A stretch of DNA of 64,000 nt from Umbilicaria muhlenbergii (GCA_000611775.1 KK106981.1:8050023-8114022), one strand, 5' to 3'. Positions 22,381 to 35,287 are shown, counted from the stretch's first letter. Program-made: numbers and translations. Notes: generated by a model from the letters alone, not told the origin.

Positions 22381-23601
22381 AGCGAGGCTGCATCGTGCGA
22401 GTCTATGATTTAGATCTTGCGTAGCTATAGTCAACGATGTGCTGGAAACGGTTCAGCAGAGTAGTACCGACTCATTTTAGATTGTATCCAGATGGCCCCC
22501 AAGGCTCTAAGCTCGCAGGTGACTTTGAGGGTCTTCTACAAGATTTGACAAATAGTGAAGAGATGATGTCTTGTTGGAGGCCACGATAGTCTTCCTCCCC
22601 GCCAGCCTCGACAGTAAATCGGGGTATTGTTATGTAGGTTCTAGTAAATCCGCCAAGGGCGTAGTCGGCTAATCTTGAAAATAGCTGGTCAAACTTCCTG
22701 TTCCCCCCCCACACTTGCCGTCGCCAATTGCGCCATGCTTGCGCCTAGCGACCTCGACAGTGGGTTCTGGTCGTACGAAGTACGTTCTCGACAAAAGCTA
22801 GCGTCGGAGTGAGCGCTCGCAGGGAGGAACGTTGAAAGCGCAAGCCCAGTCGATATCGAAAACAGCATAGCAGCTGGATTGCTATTACACGCCTGCTGCA
22901 GAGCTAACAGTGAGAACGGGGTTGGCGTCACTCCACAGTCCATGCGCTGAGGAAAACCATGTGGCAATCAGTGGCATTCCTAAGCCTGTCGACCGGTCAA
23001 CAGCCAAGACGGACTTTTCAAGACCCGGTCGAGCATGCGGAGTTGAAATGTTCGGGTGGACTGACTTGAGTCTTACTCCGATACAAACCGGTCTCCTAGA
23101 ATGCATGCAAATCGCCTTGGTTGTTGAGCTACTACCATCGTTGAGCCGCAGTGCCTGCCCACTGTCCCCAGTGTCCCTGGACGGTGTCACTAATTTGGTC
23201 CTTGCGCCACACTCGAAATCTTTTCCCAGTTAGCCTGCTCCCACGTTTCAAGGGTGCGGCCCGGCGGGAGCTTAAGGTAGCCTCATGGCTCAACCGACCC
23301 CCTTGAAGATTGAAAAATGTGAATGAACTGGCTTCACAGTTAGAACACATTCCTTGCCCACACTCTTTTTTTGTTATTTCTGTTCCTGAGCAACACATTT
23401 CACCATTCCGCCACCATTTCAGCACCATTTCACCAATTGCACGTTGTACACAATTGACCTTTCAGCAAGCCTTGACGGCTGATCATTCACCAGTTGGCTG
23501 TACAGCTCGCTTGACGCGGCGTGTACACTGGCAAATTACATTGGCTTGGACGCATCTCAATCTCGACAAGTCACTCAAGTTTCCATTCGTTCTACGACCA
23601 G
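22381..23601. other. Long 5' region of the MscS-like gene
   Basis: About 1.2 kb without a supported gene. It contains a run of nine C at about 22701 and, nearer the start codon, a C/T-rich stretch likely to be the core promoter and 5' UTR. Confidence 0.45.
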
Positions 23602-26541
23602 ATGTCCAAGCGGTTCTCTCGTGACGGGTTTCGACAACTGCCCAATTCGAGCCCTCCAAGGATGACCAATTCCAACGATGCTACCATCGACATACCTCTG
23701 ACTACAGTGACCTCCAACACCAGTGTTCGCCCCGCGGTTCATACCGAGTCATCTGCCTACGGCCACCAGCCTTCCTTCTCCGATCCAAGCCAGAATGAAA
23801 AAGCTGCCCTCTATGGGAAACATGTTGCGGGACGACGCAGAGTGGAGAGGAACATAAGGCAGGGCCAGGATGGGGAGGAGGAGATATTGACCCAGATGGG
23901 CAAGATCTACGAAAAGATACTCAATTTCTCGGTCGTCACCAGATACTTTCTCTACGTGCTACCCTTGGCTCTGATGATCGCCATACCTATAATCATTGGA
24001 GCAACAGCTGCACGAAAGGCCAATATTGGTGGCGTCCGGATAGTGTGGTTCTTCTTGTGGATTGAGCTCGTATGGCTGAGCTTATGGGTTTCCAAGCTCG
24101 CCGCGAAGACTAGTCCATGGATATTCCAGTTCCTTTGTGGGATAGTGAGTTCAGGAACGCGGAAGTACGTGGTGGTATTACAGGCACTGGAGATCCCTCT
24201 ATCACTCGCTGGGTGGGCTTTGACTTCCCTGGCGACCTTCGTACCGGTATGATTGTCTTGCACCTAAACTACAGCATACTACTCTACTGACGAGGAACTA
24301 GTTGATGACACGCAATCCGGACCGGAGATTCGAGAAGAACACAGCGATCCAGCCTTGGGAGAACATCGTCCAGAAAATATTAGCAGCAGCTCTCATCACT
24401 TCTCTCATCTATCTCGGGGAGAAAGTTATCATCCAGTTGATCTCCATCGGCTACCATCGGAAGCAATTTAACGCCAAGATCAAGACTTCTAAGTATCACG
24501 TCTACCTACTCAGTCTCTTATACGATGCTTCTCGCCGGCTATTTCCGGCTTATTGCCGTGAGTTTGTGGAAGAGGACTATGTCATAAATGGATCGCTCCA
24601 TCTTGCCTTTGCTAAGACACCCAGCGGTCACGCACGATCTGGGTCAGCAACGCCAATGCGATTTGTCCAAAATGTGGGCCGATTTGGTGACAAGCTTACC
24701 GCAGCTTTCGGCAACATTGCCCAAGAAGTTACGGGGAGACAGGTGTTCAACCCCGAGGCGCCCCATTCCATTGTTGTGGAAGCTTTGGAAAAGAATAGGT
24801 CGTCCGAGGCCTTGGCAAAACGGTTGTGGATGTCCTTTGTGGTCGAAGGCAAAGATGCATTATACGAGGAGGACATCAAAGAAGTCCTCGGCGCTGGTCG
24901 AGAAGTGGAAGCTGAGGAATGCTTCGCTTGCTTGGATCGGGACAGCAACGGCGATGTTAGTTTGGACGAGATGATACTGACTGTGTGCGAGTTTGGCCGG
25001 GACCGACGATCGATCGTCAATAGTCTGCATGATGTCGACCAAGCTATCAATGTGCTGGATGGGCTGCTATGCGCTATTGTTTTCATCCTCAGTGTCCTGA
25101 TCTTCGTTGCGTTCTTGAACACCTCTTTTACCACGACCTTGGCCACGGCTGGAACAGCTCTATTGAGCATGTCTTTCGTTTTCGCGACAACAACGCAAGA
25201 GGTTCTCGGCTCTTGCATCTTTCTCTTCGTCAAGCACCCCTACGATGTGGGCGACCGCGTCGATATAAATGGTCTGCAATTGACCGTGGAGCATATTTCC
25301 TTACTCTTCACGGTCTTCAAGCAAGTGGCGGATCATAAGATGACGCAGGTTCCGAATATCGTTCTTAATACCGTTTGGGTCGACAATGTTTCTAGGTCAA
25401 GTGCTATGAGGGAACGTCTACTTATCAACATCAGCTTCGACACTACACTCGAAGACGTTCAGCTCTTAAGAAACGAGATGGAAGCTTTCGTAAGAGACAA
25501 AGACAACTGCAGGGACTTCCAGCCCGACATCGATGTTGAAGTCACGGGTATCAATGCAATGGACAAAATGGAGCTGAAGGTTGAGATCAGACATAAGGTA
25601 AGACTTATGGCGTGGATGAAGCCCAAAGTCAATGTGCTGACATATTTCTATAGTCCAACTGGGCGAACGAGACGGTTCGCGCCGCACGTCGATCCAAGTT
25701 CATGTGCGCTCTCGTACTGGCCCTCCGAAAAATCCCCATCTACGCTCCAGGTGGCGGTGGCGCTACCCTCGGTAGTAGCGATATGCCCTCCTACTCCGTG
25801 GCAGTATCAGACGCAGAAGCAGCGGCCAAACGTGAGGCATTCGCCAAGACTAAAGAAGCCAAACGTATGGTGCCGTCCCCGGCAGTCGTCCACCCGGGTC
25901 CTGACACTCCTGCCGACTCCACCAGCGCCGACATCCCCGCCGGCCGCTCCACCTCAATCCGTAACCGCAATGCCGCAACAAACGCCAACCCGACCCCCGC
26001 AACCGAAAAAGCCACCCTCGACACCCTCCACACCCGCGCCCCCTCCACCGACGCCGCCCGCGACAACGAGCCCCTAACCCGAATCCCCACCACCCACTCC
26101 CACTCCTCCTTCTCCTCCGAAGACCCGGACCTAGCCGCCGTGCGCGCCTCCCTCCTCCGCCGCCAAGAAACCCTCGGCAAACGCCGCAGTCCCCGCCCGG
26201 CCAACCTCAACATCCCTACTATCGCCGAGTCCTCCCCCCCGCCCCGCATCGATATGACGTTTCAAGACTTCGCGGCTTCGGCGCAGAGTCCGACGCATAG
26301 TCCGGTCGAGATGACGGAGCTGGCGGTGCCGATGCAGCAGGTGTTGGGGGCGGGGAGAGGTGCGGGTGGGTTTGATGCGCATCAGCAGCGTAACCCGCAG
26401 CCGAACCTGCAGTATCAGAACGCGGTGCAGGCGCTGCAGGGCGGGCCGGGGACGCAGCCGCCGCAGGTTCCGCCGCTGAATATTAGGAGGGGGCAGGGGG
26501 GTGGGGGTGCGTTTGGGATGGAGGGAAGGCAGCAGCAGTAG
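23602..26541 (+). CDS. MscS-family mechanosensitive channel with EF hand (Msy1/Msy2 type)
   Basis: Exons 23602-24246, 24302-25597 and 25654-26541 give 942 aa. After a disordered N-terminus come four predicted membrane spans (YFLYVLPLALMIAIPIIIG, WFFLWIELVWLSLWV, LEIPLSLAGWALTSLATF, and one near IVQKILAAALITSLIYL), a soluble segment with an EF hand (ACLDRDSNGDVSLDEMIL, about 424-440), one more span (LLCAIVFILSVLIFVAFL) and the MscS pore and beta domain (AGTALLSMSFVFATTTQEVLGS, HPYDVGDRVDI). This is the layout of the fission-yeast Msy1/Msy2 channels, which sit in ER or cortical membranes and control calcium during hypo-osmotic shock. The last 250 residues are Pro/Ser/Gln-rich and probably disordered. 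The second intron (25598-25653) is required because its read-through frame differs from the family. Confidence 0.93.
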
Positions 26542-26954
26542 CAGATCGGAGAACCGGGAATGAGGTATCGGTGATTTGGTGGGGTGTTTTGTTACATAGC
26601 GTACGGGGTATTGGCATGGCATGGATTTCACGGAAAATATTTCGCAGAGATTCAATGGGTTTGGATCGTGGGATTCAACTGTGTATTTGGATTGGATTCG
26701 AGGCTTTATTTAGGCATCCACTTCCATATCAACGATACTAAGATAGACCTGCACGTACACACCACCCTGTACTGTACAGCTTGGTCTTCTGATCATCCAT
26801 TCGCGCCGCCTATCAAAACCCATCACTCCTTCCTTGCGCGGCAGCAACATCAAACGACAACAGCGATCATAAGCATCCACATTCAACGCAACTCTAGCAC
26901 TATTCCCCCCTCCCCCTCCCGCTCCAAACCAACCCCATCCCATCTCCCTCCCCC
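26542..26954. other. Convergent intergenic region
   Basis: About 410 bp between two converging genes, with a C-rich stretch at its right end that belongs to the coding end of the neighbour in antisense. No gene recognised. Confidence 0.4.
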
Positions 26955-28542
26955 TCACCCCCACATCCCCCCCTCCAACCCCCCCGTCGGATCCCCCAAA
27001 ACCCACCTCACCACCCCTCCCCTCATCCAAATCTCCCTCCCCACCGCCCTCAGCCCCTCTATCCACTCCAGCTCCAACTCCCGATAAACCCCCACCAGCA
27101 ACCCCAGCAATAACGTCGCTAATACCACGAGGGGAGAAACGGTCGGTACCCACCGCTGCAGGAGGGCGGAGAAGTCGATCAGGAAGGTGAAGATGGAGAG
27201 CGGGTGGAGGCGGGTGGATGGGGAGTGTGCGGGGAGGAGGGTGGTGGCGCCGGAGGGGAGGTAGTTGTAGGGTGTGGTGGTGGTGGGGATGGGGGTGTGG
27301 GAGCCGGTGGTGGGGGTGGTGGGGCAGGGGAGAGGGGTTTCGAGCATGGGGTCGAAGCAGAGGGGGGAGGTTGTGGTGGTGGCTATGGTCGCCGCATCGG
27401 TGGACGCGGACGGGGACGTGCTGTTGGTTGTTATTTGCGATGGCCCCACCGACGAGGTGGATGATGTGGTCGTGGTCGTTACTGACAGTGGAGTGACGAA
27501 GGAGGTGGTTGTCGGTTCGTACGGCATTTCGAAAATCTCCTCGTCCGTTACCGCCAGCGGATTGTCTGATACGGAGGGGAAGCTGAAGCTGTAGCTGAAT
27601 TCTCCGTTCGCTAGCGGCCATATGGTGTAGACGAAAGTGATCGTTGTTGTAGGCGTAAGAGTGGTGCTTGTGCTTGTCCCGGGAGGCGTAGGCGTGAGAA
27701 GCTTGTTCGTGACTGTTACCGTAGTCGTGCTCGTGGAAGTAGTTGTCTCTGTCGTAGCAGCACCAATCGCTGTATTCAGCGTTGCTGCGAAACTCGGTAT
27801 CGCCGTTTCGATCGCCAAGGTACTGGACGCGAAACAACCAAGGCCGTAAGGCGCGAAGGAACGACAGTATGGTACGCTAGAAGGACAACATTGTGCGAGT
27901 GAAGTCGAGTTGCTGCAGTTGGAGGAAGCGGCGTCGAAGCAGCTTGCGGGGCCATTACAAGTCTGGGAAACGGGGCAGCAGCCTGGCGCGACGGAGTTGG
28001 CGGTACAAGTTGTGTTCTTGGAGAGCAGAAGAGGTCAGCGCGTGGACTTGGGGTTTGGGAGTGAAATGAGGCAGGGCAAGGAAGGGCTTACGAATGGACA
28101 ACACGCGTTGCCGCAGCATGTTTCGCCCGGATCGCAGTAGGTGTCACCGCAACACGTAGAGTTCTTGGCGATGCAGAAGGGGGCGATTGATTTCGTGGCG
28201 GCCATGCAGCACGTTTCTGGCGGTTATCTTGGTTAACGTACTATCGCTGTGATGTGGCATTGGGAGGTGGGGAATGCAAGCGTGCTTACGGTCAGGATCG
28301 AAGCATTCACAACTCATATCTCTCGCGCCGAGGTCGAAGGCACTGCTTGGGATGACCCATACTGAGCCGTTAGACACGTTGCGATAGTAGGGAGCTGATA
28401 GCGACACGTCCGTGGAGTTGATGAAGAATTCGCCAGCGAGAACGTTGGATTGAGCATGCTGCACGGGCAATTCGAGTGCGTGAGTTGAGCCGACAGCAAG
28501 GCAAAGGCAAGCGAGCGCCAGAGTGAGACGTCGAGAACTCAT
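26955..28542 (-). CDS. Cys-rich, Ser/Thr-rich type I membrane surface protein
   Basis: Exons 28542-28290, 28216-28092 and 28016-26955 give 479 aa, all in phase. The N-terminus MSSRRLTLALACLCLAVGSTHA is a signal peptide. The ectodomain (about 75-185) is rich in paired cysteines: SCECFDPD, QTCCMAA, STCCGDTYCDPGETCCG, ACCPF, APGCCPVSQTC and AQCCPSSVPYCRSF. A long Thr/Ser stretch follows, probably heavily O-glycosylated. A single membrane span lies at about 418-436 (VSPLVVLATLLLGLLVGVY), then a 43-residue cytosolic tail with Arg and Trp. This plan suits a cell-wall or plasma-membrane sensor or adhesin-like protein; no enzymatic domain is seen. The family name is unknown to me. The coding strand is very C-rich near the 3' end. 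Confidence 0.8.
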
Positions 28543-30500
28543 GTTCGTCGCGGTCACACGAGGACTTGATGCGTAGAGATCCTGTTTGACTGTTTATTGT
28601 GAGCTGCCCTAAGTGACGCGCACAGCGCAAGGGTTGAGCTGGAATTGATACCGGATTCGAAGAAAAGGTGTACATGCAGCTTCGGAAGACAAAGATTTCG
28701 AAAGGAGTGAATCTGACGAATAGAAGATGTGCGTTGGCCGATGTTGTGCTGTGAATCTGTGGTGACCGTAAGATCAATCCGTTGTTTACACGGGTAATTC
28801 ACAATACAAGCGGCCACAACACCCAGGCCGCAACAAGCGCCGTCGAAGCAACCGGATCATTAAGCGTTCGATTAGATGATGCAACATGTAGAAGCGGGAG
28901 ATAATAGGACGAGTTTCATTGCAGAATTGCTTGAACAATAGCACCGGCCAACAGTACACAATAGAGGCGCGAATATCCTCGTGCCCACCACCATTATATG
29001 ATGATGAGCACGGGTCAGTTATTTCACCAGGACCGAATGCCTTCTTCTCAGCCGCCCACAGCAACAAGCTTGGAGGTATGCCGATGATGGCTTGGACAAA
29101 TTTAAGCTACCGGAACCAAATTTGCAACACCGGTATTCTGAGGTCCTCCAAAGGTGGAGCTGGAGTTTTACGCATCAACGTACGTAAAGAGGGCTAGAAT
29201 TGCGGTATCAGGTACGGGGCGATATTGATTTGTTCAGATGTAGATGAAGCAACAGGCCAGCAAGCTTGTTGCAAAACGCTCAGCACAAGTAATATTTAAC
29301 AGCATGAGTAGATTTTAATAGGGAAAGAAATCAGACTGCAGAATATGGAATGAACAGTGACAACAGGTACACGGATAGCAAGCCCATCATGTACTTGATG
29401 AGCACTGAGATTTGGGCTTAAGCCTCGAAGGTAGCAGTGTCCTCCCTGACGCTGCCATCTACTGGCGGGTTGGATGGCTCGAGGCCTGCTAAGGAGGCGG
29501 GAATCTCTTAGCTTCATATCTCAATTACTGTGCAGCGTATCAGTGTTTAAATTCAAGACGACCAAGGTAGACACCGTCGACCAGAAAGCAGGCTCCAGTG
29601 TCCTTAGTCATGGCCGGGAGACCGGGGCAGACTGTATTGGGGATCACGTGACCAGAGAAAATGATTGCACTCCAAGGTGGTGTCGCGAATCCTTCTCATG
29701 TGCTTTCACCAGTGGACACGGCGAATCCTGTAGGCTTGGACTGATCAACGGCACAGAAGATGCAGGGCTCGGGTAGCACAGTCGGATGACATTCTTCATG
29801 CTGGCTTGTGGTTGTGTTACTCAGTTCGGGGAGTGCACATCATCAGGCGTTGAGGGCATGGATCGTTGCCATCGTTTCAGGTAGGTTCGGAATAGTGTTC
29901 AGGACTCCTTGACCGATCACTCTACGCCGTTTTTGGCCAGTGTATGGCCACGCGACGAAGCGGGGCTGTGCAGCTCTTGGCCCACCAAGCTTGGTGGATT
30001 CCGCAGTCGCTCTTGTATGTCCCATGGTGTCAATCGTCTTGGGATGCACTACAATGTACAGAGGGACGGGACGAGGCAAGGCATGTAGCCGGCAGCACCC
30101 GGCATTTGGAATGCGCCCCTCAGCCGCCACCATCTGGCCTCGGCGGAAAGCTAAGGTAATCATGCCGGCCCTTGCCATAGCCGAAGGCCTTCTCGGCTGT
30201 ACTCCATAGCACTGATGCGTGTGAGGACGGTGGTAGAGGAGCTTAGGTAAGGGAGGCTGACGCCGGCGTGATCTGTCAGCCGGGGCTCTATGCCACTTAA
30301 GCTATGACCCCATCGCCGATAAAAGACAAAAGCGCTCGAGTAAGGCCTGATTGGCTTGCCGGCATTGCCGCCCACACCCATCCTACAATCTTACATTCAT
30401 CGTCGTCATGCATCAAATCACCCTCGCCCTCTCCCGCTCCCTCTCCTCAGGCTCAGTTCGGAGAAAAAGATCCTGCATGCCGCTCCTTGCAGAAGGGCTA
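28543..30500. other. Long intergenic region, no gene supported
   Basis: Almost 2 kb between two divergent genes. Several open frames of 60-110 codons occur on both strands (for example 29843-30178 minus) but none shows domain features, codon bias or splice continuation. No repeat recognised. Confidence 0.45.
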
Positions 30501-30600
30501 ACACTTTCCCTTTCCCTTTCTCTTTCCCTGTCCCTAATTGTGTTATCACCCCGCTACCTTGCTTGACCTTGACCTTGCCCTTTTTGCCCTCACGAACCAC
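30501..30600 (+). promoter_or_regulatory. Pyrimidine-rich core promoter tract
   Basis: Repeated CTTTCCCTTT units at about 30508-30540 and further C/T-rich sequence lie 100-190 bp upstream of the ATG of the RING gene. Such tracts are common in ascomycete promoters. Confidence 0.5.
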
Positions 30601-30694
30601 CATTCACTGATCCAACCAACACTCACTGATGGATCTTGCACGTTCGCCACGATAGATCCTCACCCCGAACACCTCACTCCGATCCGGTCTCACC

Positions 30695-32406
30695 ATGGCC
30701 GCCTCCAACCCGTTGCTGCTTGCGCTGACGATATGCCTCGCAGTCGTGGGCATGGTGTCTGCGCAAATGGGAACCGTTTTGCCCTCCAACGACACCTCGA
30801 TCAATGCTCCCGAAATGCCGGCCCCGGGTACTCCCCAACTCATCTTGAGTACCACGCAGACGGGGATGATGACCCAAGTCAATGTCGATCCATTGACAAC
30901 GTCGGCCGGCGCTGGCAATTCCTTGTCGCAGCTCCAGGTGAGGCGACCTCGTTCCATTTCAAGCTTGGGCCCTGACTGACAACGTTCGAGAACATCCGCT
31001 ACACGGGACGAATGATCCTCATCACTCCTTCAAACGCGAACAGTAACATCTATCGTTACATTGCCTATATCAGCTGCGACCCGGAGGCATATGCTGGTGG
31101 TGCCATCGGTCCATATCAAACCGTCCAGCTTGCTGCCGCCCAGTCGCCCAGTGCAATTTTGCTGTACAGCAATACGTCCGATCATTGTACCTTCCAAGCC
31201 GTAGGCAACCTCGGATATGATGTCATTTTCACCATGACCAGCGCCATCAGTTCCGCCCAACTAGCATCTGGCTTAATGGGGTCTGGATCATCGAATGCGG
31301 TGACCGTGATAGCACTCGACCAAAGCTCGGTGAAGAGTAGCTCAAATACGACCGGGGGAGGGAGTGATGTGTTGGGGCCATCACCTACGACGGCTGTGGC
31401 CATGATCATCTTGTACAGCATCACAGGGATCATCACCGCGCTTTTTCTCGTCATCATCATCACCGGGGCGTTACGGGCACACCGTCATCCAGAGCGCTAC
31501 GGTCCTCGGAATGTGTTGGGAAGACCAAGACAAAGCAGGGCCAAAGGTATCGCTAGAGCGATGTTGGAGACGTTGCCTATCGTCAAGTTCGGCGATCATG
31601 AGGATTTGAAGCCCGCCGAAAATAGCCGGGACGTTGAGTTGGGAGCAGCTCGGGGGACGGAAAACGCGCAAGGGCCACCAAGGGATGATGAGCAGATTCC
31701 GTCTCCCGTCGGAATTACACAAGAAGGTCACTCACATGAAGGTGATGTTGCAAACGCGACGGCAGCAGAGGGGGCAATAGGAGCTGCGGAACCGCCGAAA
31801 GCGGAAGGAGGCGAAGAATACAGAACGGATAATGGGCTGGCGTGCTCAGTATGCACGGACGACTTCATCAAAGGCCAAGATATCCGTGTTCTTCCCTGCA
31901 ATCACAAGTTCCACCCAGAGTGCATTGATCCCTGGCTTCTCAACGTTTCTGGGACATGCCCACTCTGGTAAGCTTACTCTATCTATGTCCATCTTTTGTT
32001 GTGCTTGGTTCCTGTGCTGATCGTTACTACCCGCAGCCGCGTCGACCTTCGCGACCCCACAGACCTTGAGCAAGATGACACCCCAGCTGAACCGGCAGAC
32101 CGCACCGGCTCGTCATCCACCGACGTAGACAACACCACCAGCCCGGAAATCAGCACCACTCAACGCCGTCACCGCAGCGGCTTGTCCTCGTACCTCCACC
32201 ACACCCTAAACATCCGTCGCATGCGGGACGCTACACCCGAAGAGCGCATCGCTGCATTACGTCGGTTACGCACCGCCAACCGTGCCAACGCTCGTCAATC
32301 CGTGGGCGAGGCCAGCGAAAATGAGACGGCGAGGAATAGGTTGAGTATGAGGTTTAGGGACGCTTTGCGCCGGGATTCGCACACAGGAACGGGCGCCCAG
32401 CGCTGA
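30695..32406 (+). CDS. PA-TM-RING-type membrane E3 ubiquitin ligase
   Basis: Exons 30695-30937, 30991-31967 and 32037-32406 give 529 aa. Residues 1-23 form a signal peptide (LLLALTICLAVVGMVSA). The lumenal part holds a protease-associated-like region (YIAYISCDPEAY, ILLYSNTSDHCTF, GYDVIFTM). A single membrane span is at about 216-242 (AMIILYSITGIITALFLVII). The cytosolic part carries a RING-H2 domain (about 366-413): CSVCTDDF, LPCNHKFHPECIDPWL and CPLCR; the last zinc ligand pair is completed by splicing across intron 31968-32036. The PA-TM-RING family (Tul1/RNF13-like in layout) ubiquitinates membrane cargo in Golgi, endosome or vacuole. Arg-rich C-terminus of about 110 residues with no recognised motif. 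Confidence 0.92.
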
Positions 32407-34163
32407 TACTGGGGGAAGCTGGAGAAGCAGAAGAAGAGGAATAACAAGAGGGGGAGGCAAGGCATGTTACTTCAGTTGATCTGTGGAATCGAACATGCTT
32501 GTTGTGGTTTTCGGGCGAAAAGCTGGCGCATTCGGAGGTATGAGTACCTTACGACGGGTCCTTATCTAATGCCGGATATGGGATATGTCCAGCGGGAAAG
32601 GCATGTACGAGACTCGGAGCTGCATTTTGGAGCTGCATCTAAGGGCATAGCAGGAGGTGTTCTGGTCCTTGGAGGTTACATTGTTCGCGAGATCTTTGCG
32701 GGGTCCGGTAGATAGGGTGTGTTGTTACTCCATATGTATGATATGTGTTCCTGTATCTTTCAACACCACGTATAGACAAGTGTTTGACTCTCTATCCATT
32801 CCCACACCGGGTGCTTCTGTGGTGATGGGAAAGTCGCAGAGATGATTGGGCTTTGAGGAGGGCAAGCAATCGGCTGGAAAGCACGGGTGGTCGTTAACTA
32901 CCTAATTACTATCTTTGTGTTCTATTTGGAAAACCCTTGGTCAAGAGGTAAGGTACCGAACATCGTCCCCATGAATAATAATACCGGGACCCGCTTCCTG
33001 TCCCTTCTCCCCCGGACGGAAATACTACTCCTCCCTCGCCATCGACACCGAACGCCGCAACTCCAGATCTCTCCAACCCTGACCCCGTCCCACCGGCCTG
33101 ATCCCCGGCTCTCTCACAGCCTCACCATCCCATCCCCGAAAATCGGCTTGGGAATGACCGGGCGAGAAAGTGGCCGGAGTGGGACGAAGGCGCGAGATGG
33201 TGCCACAGGCAAGAAACTGACGCTGGATGTGGATTGGATGATGTTCGGGTCGGGTAAGGTAGGTAGTACTGCAGGAGATTGCATAGCGGGTATCTCGGGT
33301 GTCATGAGATTGGTCTGTGCGGCCGTGCGCCGGGAGGGTGCAGGGCGCGACGTTCGACGACGAAGATTGGAAGTCACGGGGAAAGGGGGGAAGCGAGGTG
33401 CGGATTCGTTAGCGGGCTGGTAGCCGCTGTGCGAGACTGGGTTGAGTGCAGGGTCAAGTGAGGGTTTGGGTGCGGGGATATGTAGGGTAAGGTAGGTGTT
33501 CGGCTGATGGGACCCCACTTCCCGCTCAGACTGTATCGGCCTTGAGGCTACCGTGCTTGACGTTGAGGTTCAATTATCTGTTTTCTGGTGGGAAAGAATA
33601 TTTTGATTTCGAAGCCTCTGGACTAGCTCGTTTCTGCAATCTCTTCTTGCTTGCTTTCTTTGAGGGGCTCTTTTTTACTACCCTTGATCTTCCGCCTCAC
33701 TGTTGCCGTTTAGAATCTTAGGTAGACTTTTAACCGAGCATTTTGTATTTTAAAGGAGGTGAGGGTGTATAGTCCATAGCTGTTTAGAACGTTCGTCTAA
33801 AACATCGAAATCTAGGCGAAAGAAGCACGAAAAGCGCAAGAAATTAAGAAGGAATTGCGCCTCTAGAACTTAAGAAATGAGGCTTTTAGGGAAGACTAGC
33901 GGGGGAGGGTATGCTCTAAGACAACAGGTAATAGTAGGGGACTAGCGCGGGTTTACTCTACAGTCATGCTCTTTAAGGGGGGCTGGTTAAGAGTCATTAG
34001 CGGGTAGACATTGGACTGGTGTATGATTTGTGTACATTGCCAACCACAGTATATATGAACGAGCGTACACCCAGTTGTCCCTATCTCTAAACGAACAACC
34101 TTCCCTCCCCGAAAACCTTTCCAACCAGCTCCCACGCCTCCGCTTCATCCGTCAGCTGGAACC
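32407..34163. other. Long intergenic region, possible transposon debris
   Basis: About 1.75 kb. Open frames at 32887-33423 (plus) and 33114-33518 (minus) overlap and neither has an early ATG or recognisable domain. At about 33820-33900 there is a Lys/Arg/Glu-coding stretch resembling the basic C-terminus of fungal pogo/Fot1-type transposases, but too short and degraded to call. Confidence 0.35.
34036..34080. repeat. 3'-flank repeat, copy downstream of secreted protein A
   Basis: The segment GCCAACCACAGTATATATGA and following bases match two copies at 36297-36341 and 36427-36471 (consensus GCCA-CACAGT-TATGAA-GAG-GTA). All three lie just beyond the stop codons of the paralogous secreted-protein genes. 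Confidence 0.55.
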
Positions 34164-35139
34164 TCAACAAACAGGCACAACCTTCAGCGTCGGCACATAA
34201 CACCCACTCTGCACCGCATTTCCAATATTCAGCGCAGGCGGACTATCTGCATTCGGACACACCTGCAAAATATCAATCCCAGCCCCCGCCTGACACGACA
34301 GCGTCCCGCCTGCAATCGAGCACACCGCAGGAACCGCTTGCGTGTAGGCCTCAGGCAGGTCATTAAACTCGAGGATGCCAAACGTCAGATTATGACCCAA
34401 CGTCCCCGTATACCCATCCCAAACCAAATTCCCCTCCGAGTTGAGCGAGAAGACCGAAGCGTCCGTGCTATTGGCGCCAAACTCGATGATGTCTCGATTG
34501 ACGCCGTACGTGCCGTCTAGGCTCGCGTTGCCGGTGTTGAAGATTTGCAGGAGGAAGTTCGCGGGCGGGGAGGGGCAGTTGGTGTAGGATATTGTGGTCG
34601 TGAAGGGCACGACGACGTAGGTGGTGGGCGTGTCGAGCGTGTAGGTTTGCCCGGTCACGCCGATGCAGGAGCAGGCGCTCGAGTAGCCGGATGCGCCGGA
34701 GCAGGCGGAGGCGTAGGCGGGGATGCTGGTCGGGACGACGGTTACTTGGCGCGGGGCGAGGAGGGCGGCGGGGGAGGCGGGGTGGGCGTCGCGTTTGCCG
34801 GGAGCGGTGACTGTGATGGTGGCAACGGCCTCTGAGACGAGGATTGTGCTGAGGGTGGTGGGTTAGCTGGTTGGCGGTCATTGGGGAGGGGTTAAGGCGA
34901 ACGATGTTGCTGGCGTGACGGTCACGCTGAGGAAAGAAGAGCAGTCTGCGGAACCATGTCTTGTGGTGAATGCGGAAGCTAGGGAAATGTTAGAACGTGG
35001 TGCTGAGGCTCGTCATCAATGTGGTATCTAAGGACTCACCTCTGACGGCTCGGAGACAATTGTTGGCGTTGCAGGTGGCAGTAGCTGGTACAGCAAGCTG
35101 GGCAACAAAGAGAACAATGGCAGCAGTAGAGAAATGCAT
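34164..35139 (-). CDS. Secreted protein A, effector-like, paralogous to 36551-37084
   Basis: Exons 35139-35040, 34978-34903 and 34848-34164 give 286 aa. Signal peptide MHFSTAAIVLFVAQLAVPATA, then CNANNCLRAVR, then a segment with a dibasic site (GKRDAHPAS) and a Cys motif (YASACSGASGYSSACSCIGV) common in secreted proteins of dothideomycetes and eurotiomycetes. The C-terminal 165 residues form a domain shared with the neighbour: DGTYGVN, VFSLNSEGNL, AYTQAVPAVCSI, GTLSCQ, VCPNA, VQSGCY. No transmembrane span or GPI signal seen. The second intron has a weak donor (GTTCGC) but is needed to avoid a stop. Function unknown; an extracellular or wall role is inferred from the signal peptide. Confidence 0.82.
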
Positions 35140-35287
35140 GTTGTCGTTTGGCAATATGGTCAACGACCAAGCAGTACTAAAATAATCAGAGGTGCGTAGC
35201 CAAGCTCAAGTGCGTCAATGTCGAACTTGATGGACAGGCCCAAAATATAAAGATCTATCAACCTTGCCATAGCTGACGGGTCCTGGT

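Noticed and set aside
26710-27837. Long minus-strand open frame rich in His and Gly, overlapping the surface-protein gene
   Set aside because: It is another frame of the Ser/Thr-rich exon; the composition reflects C-rich codons of the true gene, which has a signal peptide and membrane span.
29843-30178. Minus-strand frame of 111 codons with a true ATG
   Set aside because: No recognisable domain, signal peptide or splice continuation, and open frames occur on both strands of the segment.
32887-33518. Overlapping open frames on both strands with Arg/Pro-rich products
   Set aside because: No ATG near the start, no domain, and both strands are open because the stretch is G/C-rich. Not supported as genes.
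33820-33900. Lys/Arg/Glu-rich coding fragment resembling the basic tail of a pogo/Fot1 transposase
   Set aside because: Too short and degraded, with no DDE core, terminal repeats or target duplication nearby.
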